From NORP309 sp964352735 (GTDB lineage Bacteria; Pseudomonadota; Gammaproteobacteria; Xanthomonadales; Marinicellaceae), in contig CAYGTC010000008.1 of NCBI GenBank assembly GCA_964352735.1, forward strand, positions 54,439 to 118,438: DNA of 64,000 nt. The letters are read 5' to 3'. The notes under the pieces are model-generated. The model ran no database searches. It was not told the DNA's origin and worked only from the letters and a program-made list of their open reading frames with translations. Position 1 is the stretch's first letter. Each line of letters starts with the position of its first letter. The position numbers and the translations under genes are program-made. Shown piece after piece: positions 61,901-64,000 of the stretch.

Positions 61901-64000
61901 CTGGAGAATTATTGATTGGTGGAGATGGTTTGGCACGTGGTTATCTGAATCAGTCAGAATTAACTGCTGAAAAGTTTATAGATAACCCTTTTTATGATAC
62001 TAGCGATCCCAACAGTAGCAAGCGCTTGTATAGGACAGGGGATTTGGTGCGCTGGTTAAAAGATGACAATCTGGAATTTATGGGACGGGTTGATCATCAA
62101 GTGAAGCTGCGCGGTTTCCGCATTGAGTTGGCTGAGATTGAAACACAGTTAATAAGTCAGGCATCAGTGAGTGATGCCGTAGTTGTTCTTGATGATAGCG
62201 TTGATAATGGCCGCTTGGTTGCCTATATTGTATCCGCTGACATTACTGATATAGATAGTGATTCATTACGTCAGAGTTTAAGTAAATCTTTGCCGGAATA
62301 TATGGTACCTACAATTTATATTGAGCTTGAGACACTGCCATTAACCAGCAATGGTAAAGTTGATCACAAGTCGCTTCCCAAAGTTGATGATGAGCATTTA
62401 ACTCAGGCAGAATACGAAGCACCACAATGCGATACAGAAATCACATTGGCTGAAATTTGGCAGGAATTACTGCATGTTGATCAGGTCAGTCGACATGACA
62501 ATTTTTTCAATTTGGGTGGGTACTCGTTAATAGCTATTCGTTTAGTTTCTCTGGTGCAACAGCGACTAGAACGGTCTTTGACTCTACCAACCTTGTTTGA
62601 ATATCCGATACTTAAAGATTTATCTCAAGTTTTGGATGAAGCAAAACAAGCTGACTTAAAATCCATTGTGCCAGCAGATCGCCAGCAGGTTTTACCTTTG
62701 TCATGGGCCCAACAGCGTTTGTGGTTTATTGCTCAATTAGAAGGGGGTAATGCTGCCTATCATATTTCGGGTGCAGTTCGTTTGGAAGGTGAACTTTCAA
62801 ATGATGCGCTAGAGCATGCATTGAATACGATCATTGCTCGTCATGAGGCTTTGCGGACGGTATTTAAGGAAGTAGATGGTGATGTTCGACAGGAAATTAT
62901 TCCGGTAGAATCATTTAAATTTAAATTAGCCTATAAAGATTTTCGTACCATTCAAGATCAGCGCAGTGCAATAACAACTGAGGCAAATCTATTTAATCAA
63001 AGCCCATTTGATTTAACTCTAGGGCCACTGATTCGTGTGCAGTTAATAGAACTATCCGATCAAGCTCATGTGTTATTAATAACAATGCACCATATTGTTT
63101 CAGATGGCTGGTCTATGGAGGTTTTGGTTGAGGAGTTCAATGTACTGTATGAAGCTTATCGCTTAAATAAAATCAACCCTTTACCGGCTTTGCCGATTCA
63201 ATATGCAGATTACTCTGTATGGCAACGCACTGAGCTCAGTGGAGATGTATTGGCGCAACAAAGCCATTATTGGGTAGAGCATTTGGCCAATGCACCTGAA
63301 CTTTTGGCTTTGCCAACAGATCGTCCACGCCCAGCGATGCCCAGTTATCAAGGTGATGTTGTCACAATAGAATTTAATCCACAGTTGAGTCAAAAAATAC
63401 GTGAGTTGGCTTTAGAACAAGGCATCACTGTTCATATGTTCTTACATGCTGTGTGGTCTGTGTTGTTATCACGCTTAAGTGGTCAAGACCAGATTGTAGT
63501 GGGTACGCCTGTGGCCAATCGTCAACGTCATGAAGTTGAAGGTTTGATTGGCTTTTTTGTGAATACATTGGCCTTGCGTGTTGACTTGAGTGCTGGACTG
63601 AGTGTTAAACAAGTCCTTTCACAAACCAAAACCATCACTTTAGACGGTTATGCTAACCAAGATGTGCCCTTTGAGCAGGTCGTAGAGTTAGTACAGCCGA
63701 TGCGCAGTTTGCGTTACAGCCCAGTGTTTCAATCGATGTTTAATTTTGAGCAGAAAGGTGCTGTAAGAGATCTGAATTTATCAAACCTGTCTTTAGATGT
63801 TGTCGATTTTGAATCGGAAACAAAAGCGCAATTTGATTTGAGTTTATCCCTTGCTGATACAAGAAAAGAAACGGTAGACAATGAATTTACAGAAGTCATT
63901 TGCGGTGAATTGGAATATGCCAGTGATTTATTTGATCGAGAAACAATCCAGCGTTGGTCTGAATACTTCAGCGTTTTGGCTGCTGAATTTGTAGATAATC
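52963..64000 (+). CDS. Second NRPS, C(starter)-A(Ser)-T-C-A-T-C(dual E/C)-A-T-C..., 3' end outside window
   Basis: The frame stays open from ATG 52963 to the window edge (at least 3679 codons); a TAA directly before the ATG fixes the earliest start. C1 (about 25-440, HHLIMDGYG near 152) resembles the starter domain of EntF-type synthetases, including NLSAGPTDGLSI. A1 pocket D-V-W-H-F-S-L-I-D fits serine. C2 is LCL (HHIASDGWS). A2 pocket D-V-E-E-I-G-V-C-T suggests a basic residue. C3 (about 2150-2600) is of dual epimerisation/condensation type (PLGPLQEGILFHH, HHIINDHIGLE), so residue 2 should enter as D. A3 pocket D-A-W-L-I-G-A-V-Y is probably hydrophobic. C4 (HHIVSDGWS) begins a fourth module. 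No acyl-loading domain is visible, so the starter group must come in trans or be absent. The end and any TE lie beyond 64000. Confidence 0.92.
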   Translation, partial: MKNRKPESSKNKSPISQGHQLQLSTAQKSLWYAAQLSTHAGGRVFKVGVYEEIYGTFDSNVFLDVVQKAMGNIDSLSTMFELSADGPLQVAGLSGEWDCPIIDFRLENDPNEAAKQWMQSDMDAPFDIENNHLLSMALLQVSSDCVYFYLSVHHLIMDGYGGYLLMRYISDAYLSQVSGKALPLFKFTQLSGAMAAHRKYNSSSQYQRDKKYWLNHLSNRPIPVSLGSKKQTGVITDLKLVRCQSYVPKQTHLCLLELAKTYESTLPQLLIAIVTVYLYRMTGESDLIIGFPTTGRSGRPLRNFSGTETNNLPLRLSMMPELTLSECIEQVSKNVRRLLKHQRYRIEDLRTDLGLSAVRDKLYTTLVNIVPCEYDTSFCGGNGQGHNLSAGPTDGLSIIIYDRGKLGGLELCVDANDSEFTQHDVDAHSHRLLHLFKVIKSQLDSQICDYDMLSKEERASLFGNRTHVDYPDSALIHGMFEAQVKANPSAIAVAFEGKTLSYKELNQRTNQLAHFLIEQGVQPDTMVGLCLERSLEMVIGLLGILKAGGAYVPLDPTYPEARLAYQITDANLSIIVTQNCHQELVASMTSIHSVSLDDAEMLDCLKMYSKRNPSAKKQGLHAHNLAYVIYTSGTTGNPKGVMVEHQALVNRIDWMQSEYNLLPTDKVLQKTPFTFDVSVWEFVWTLTRGSQLVLAKPNGHQDPNYITDIIIDQGISILHFVPSMLNAILPSLSQNDCFSLRKVFCSGEALSKSVQDQFFTATNDCELHNLYGPTEAAIDVTYWACDADSELEFVPIGKPIQNIDIFIVNQEISLCPMGVPGELLIGGVGLARGYVNLQELTAEKFFENPFYNPADGKSSKRLYKTGDLVRWLPDGNIEYLGRIDHQVKMRGLRIELGEIEAQLLNQESIRSAVIVLDNANGDSRLVAYVTINDGYEFDSELLRQGLGLSLPEYMVPTIYIKLDALPLSTNGKVDRKALPKVDDVHLTQAVYEAPQTETENILANIWQTLFNIEQVSCNDNFFNLGGHSLIATRLIAQIDQELGIDVPFKTIFAHPILNQLATALDKLENSFSSSSITKTSQMCLSYAQQRLWLQDQIVGSSSHYNMSGHLVLTGVLDFEALSKTLLTVLTRHESLRTYFVQAANGDPVARIQTIDGFSLPLVDLSKLSEKKRSKQKQALLESGATEAFDLSTDLMIRGQLLKLAKQEHVLQLTMHHIASDGWSVSLLISEISTLYDAHLHNKANPLAALNIQYKDYAHWQRKWLQSDKFNKQLNYWTEQLEDLPTLHNVPLDKPRPKEQTFVGATYFSNVSIQLTEQLNQLCQSQGATLFMGLHAIFSILLSRYSNEKDIIMGTPIANREQADIADLIGFFINNLVLRSRLSESSSFISVLNQSRQTLLDAYSHQQVPFDKIVEQLQPERSFEYSPLFQIMLVLQNNEDKEINLSGLSASSLDQSADDSIAPYDLTLEMKETDQGLFLGWKYNTDLFKCDTIRRMSVHFDHLLSAVCSAPERSVFDIDILSQSERHRLLESNNDNTAELPSVSSIHELFESQVTEYPESIALEFLDQRLTYKDLNEQTNQLAHELIEQGVAAGDFVGLYLPRSLNIFVSMLGVMKAGAAYVMLDTNQPIDRLKAISEQTNLRLVISDCAQKENCDTIFDVDKLYFDEPITQKNLSNQSNKNPNIKLSGDAPALVYVTSGSTGTPKAAVNSHIGIVNTMWAMSNELELTPSDRVLQFASLSFDVVIEEIFPAWFAGAAVVIRDEEGLLAPDQLQSMLDRLKITVCELMASYWSLWVSYLQDHKISPPTDFRTLILGSDAVLMSAYNAWQAYNIPIVNVFGLTETGCTTLVYKAQGPQVFENRLPNGRPLANTKVYILDKAGHLVPQGVMGELCIGGLGVGIGYIGEARLTAERFVDNPFAEGLMYKTGDLARWLPDGLVEFIGRGDHQIKLRGFRIELGEIETQLQNQSIIRDAVVVFLKDDVNTEGRLVAYITAKGELDQDSLRQGLKASLPEYMVPQIYIELDALPLTSSGKVDRKALPKPDRDLFAQTGYEAPNGDTEIILAHIWQDLLNVDQVSRHDDFFKLGGHSLLIIRLMSELQSKNLTVSVRTVFDYPVLKNLAYEICKSDEASFQAPANLIPNNCTHLTPELLPLVALKQSHIDGLVAQIPGGTANIQDIYPLGPLQEGILFHHLLASEDSGDTYIMPIFLSLPSRKQAERFVKALNCVATRHDVMRTAIFWDDLPCPVQVVLRESPIVANELTLDPSQDTMDQLRSHMTPGQLWMNLGQAPLLRVDIASDPHSDNVYLILCEHHIINDHIGLEIMVNEIKTFLAADENGSESLSTLPEVVPYREFIAHTLMLADNDATRTYFESRLSDLHEPTVPFGVYNTQVNADEIKEYNHVLDDEISVKIGQLCSRLDISTASVFHLAWGMVIGHCSGLEDVVFGTVLSGRLQGDQSAAHSIGLFINTLPIRLSLATEVEQSLKHLHQELLNLVEHEHASPEIINECVSLPNDAPLFTSLLNCRRDDFDFDDTQNINVFGETFTVNEVESYERTNYPLALNINDYNGKKFSLNLHALQDIDGQRLIDYVQTAIESLVHSFVDGIPNGSRSPIKNLAILPELERQHLLVDLNQTQVDYPDQALVHGMFEDQVKANPSAIAVVFEEENLSYKDLNQRANQLAHYLIEQGVTPDTLVGLCLERSMEMAVGILAILKAGGAYVPLDPTYPEERLAYQIKDANLNFVLTHESLQVLITSISTAQPICLDNDEMIACLQGHSKRNPGAKKQGLHAQNLAYVIYTSGTTGKPKGVMIEHRSLNNLMTAQKDNLKLSSSSNVLQFATIAFDASVWEFFTALTQGGTLVMLSKAQFASPDSISNVVMRHNVSLALLPPAILPLLRVEQWSGVNTLIVGGEACPANLALQWSPNRTFINAYGPSEITVYATVGIFNEPVSKLHIGQPNHNTQVYVCDDDGSLLPKGVAGELLIGGDGLARGYLNQSELTAEKFIDNPFYDTSDPNSSKRLYRTGDLVRWLKDDNLEFMGRVDHQVKLRGFRIELAEIETQLISQASVSDAVVVLDDSVDNGRLVAYIVSADITDIDSDSLRQSLSKSLPEYMVPTIYIELETLPLTSNGKVDHKSLPKVDDEHLTQAEYEAPQCDTEITLAEIWQELLHVDQVSRHDNFFNLGGYSLIAIRLVSLVQQRLERSLTLPTLFEYPILKDLSQVLDEAKQADLKSIVPADRQQVLPLSWAQQRLWFIAQLEGGNAAYHISGAVRLEGELSNDALEHALNTIIARHEALRTVFKEVDGDVRQEIIPVESFKFKLAYKDFRTIQDQRSAITTEANLFNQSPFDLTLGPLIRVQLIELSDQAHVLLITMHHIVSDGWSMEVLVEEFNVLYEAYRLNKINPLPALPIQYADYSVWQRTELSGDVLAQQSHYWVEHLANAPELLALPTDRPRPAMPSYQGDVVTIEFNPQLSQKIRELALEQGITVHMFLHAVWSVLLSRLSGQDQIVVGTPVANRQRHEVEGLIGFFVNTLALRVDLSAGLSVKQVLSQTKTITLDGYANQDVPFEQVVELVQPMRSLRYSPVFQSMFNFEQKGAVRDLNLSNLSLDVVDFESETKAQFDLSLSLADTRKETVDNEFTEVICGELEYASDLFDRETIQRWSEYFSVLAAEFVDN
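59410..60770 (+). other. Dual epimerisation/condensation domain
   Basis: The extra N-terminal motif of dual E/C domains, HH[I/L]xxxxGD, appears as HHLLASEDSGD, two residues longer than usual. The central motif HHIINDHIG, with His in place of Gly, is the form typical of this subclass. The domain would epimerise the residue loaded by module 2 and then form the peptide bond with residue 3. Confidence 0.7.

Noticed and set aside
1..64000. Mobile elements, CRISPR arrays, tRNA or rRNA genes
   Set aside because: No transposase-like frame, regular spaced repeats or tRNA-like cloverleaf was recognised on either strand.

Overview
The window is a secondary-metabolite locus from a low-GC Gram-negative bacterium, most likely a marine-type gammaproteobacterium. 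The evidence for this is AT-rich coding sequence, a PvdE/SyrD-type cyclic-peptide exporter, FAAL-started NRPS architecture and a dual E/C condensation domain of the kind known from Pseudomonas lipopeptide synthetases. The taxonomic call is inference only; no rRNA or housekeeping gene is present.

Layout. Positions 2-2038 (+) hold the 3' part of a gene for a PD40 / beta-lactamase-fold / TPR protein whose catalytic Ser and Lys appear to be replaced. From 45562 down to 2261 (-) run five megasynthase genes in one tight operon (three 4-bp ATGA overlaps and one 30-bp gap). In order of transcription they are FAAL-ACP-C-A-T; C-A-T-C-A-T-C-A-T-E; C-A-T-E(degenerate)-C-A-T-E-C-A-T; (C-A-T)x3; and KS-AT-KR-ACP-TE. 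This reads as a complete collinear line: fatty acid, ten amino acids, one malonyl extension reduced to a beta-hydroxy unit, then release by a thioesterase with Cys in place of Ser. Terminal docking elements support the same order.

An AT-rich non-coding region of about 2.3 kb (45563-47853) separates this operon from a divergent one on the + strand. The latter encodes a VioC-type arginine 3-hydroxylase, a VioD-type capreomycidine synthase, a cyclic-peptide ABC exporter, a type II thioesterase, and a second NRPS (52963 to the window end, incomplete). The second NRPS reads C-A(Ser)-T-C-A(basic?)-T-dualE/C-A-T-C... and begins with an EntF-like condensation domain.

Working model: L-Arg is converted to capreomycidine by the VioC/VioD pair and loaded by one of two A domains with acidic, basic-residue-type pockets (module 5 of the - strand line, or module 2 of the + strand NRPS). 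The product or products would be cationic lipopeptides exported by the PvdE/SyrD-like transporter. Whether the two assembly lines make one compound or two cannot be decided from the sequence. Substrate codes were read by hand against the PheA positions and should be treated as provisional. No MbtH, phosphopantetheinyl transferase or regulator gene, no tRNA or rRNA, no CRISPR array and no insertion sequence was seen.
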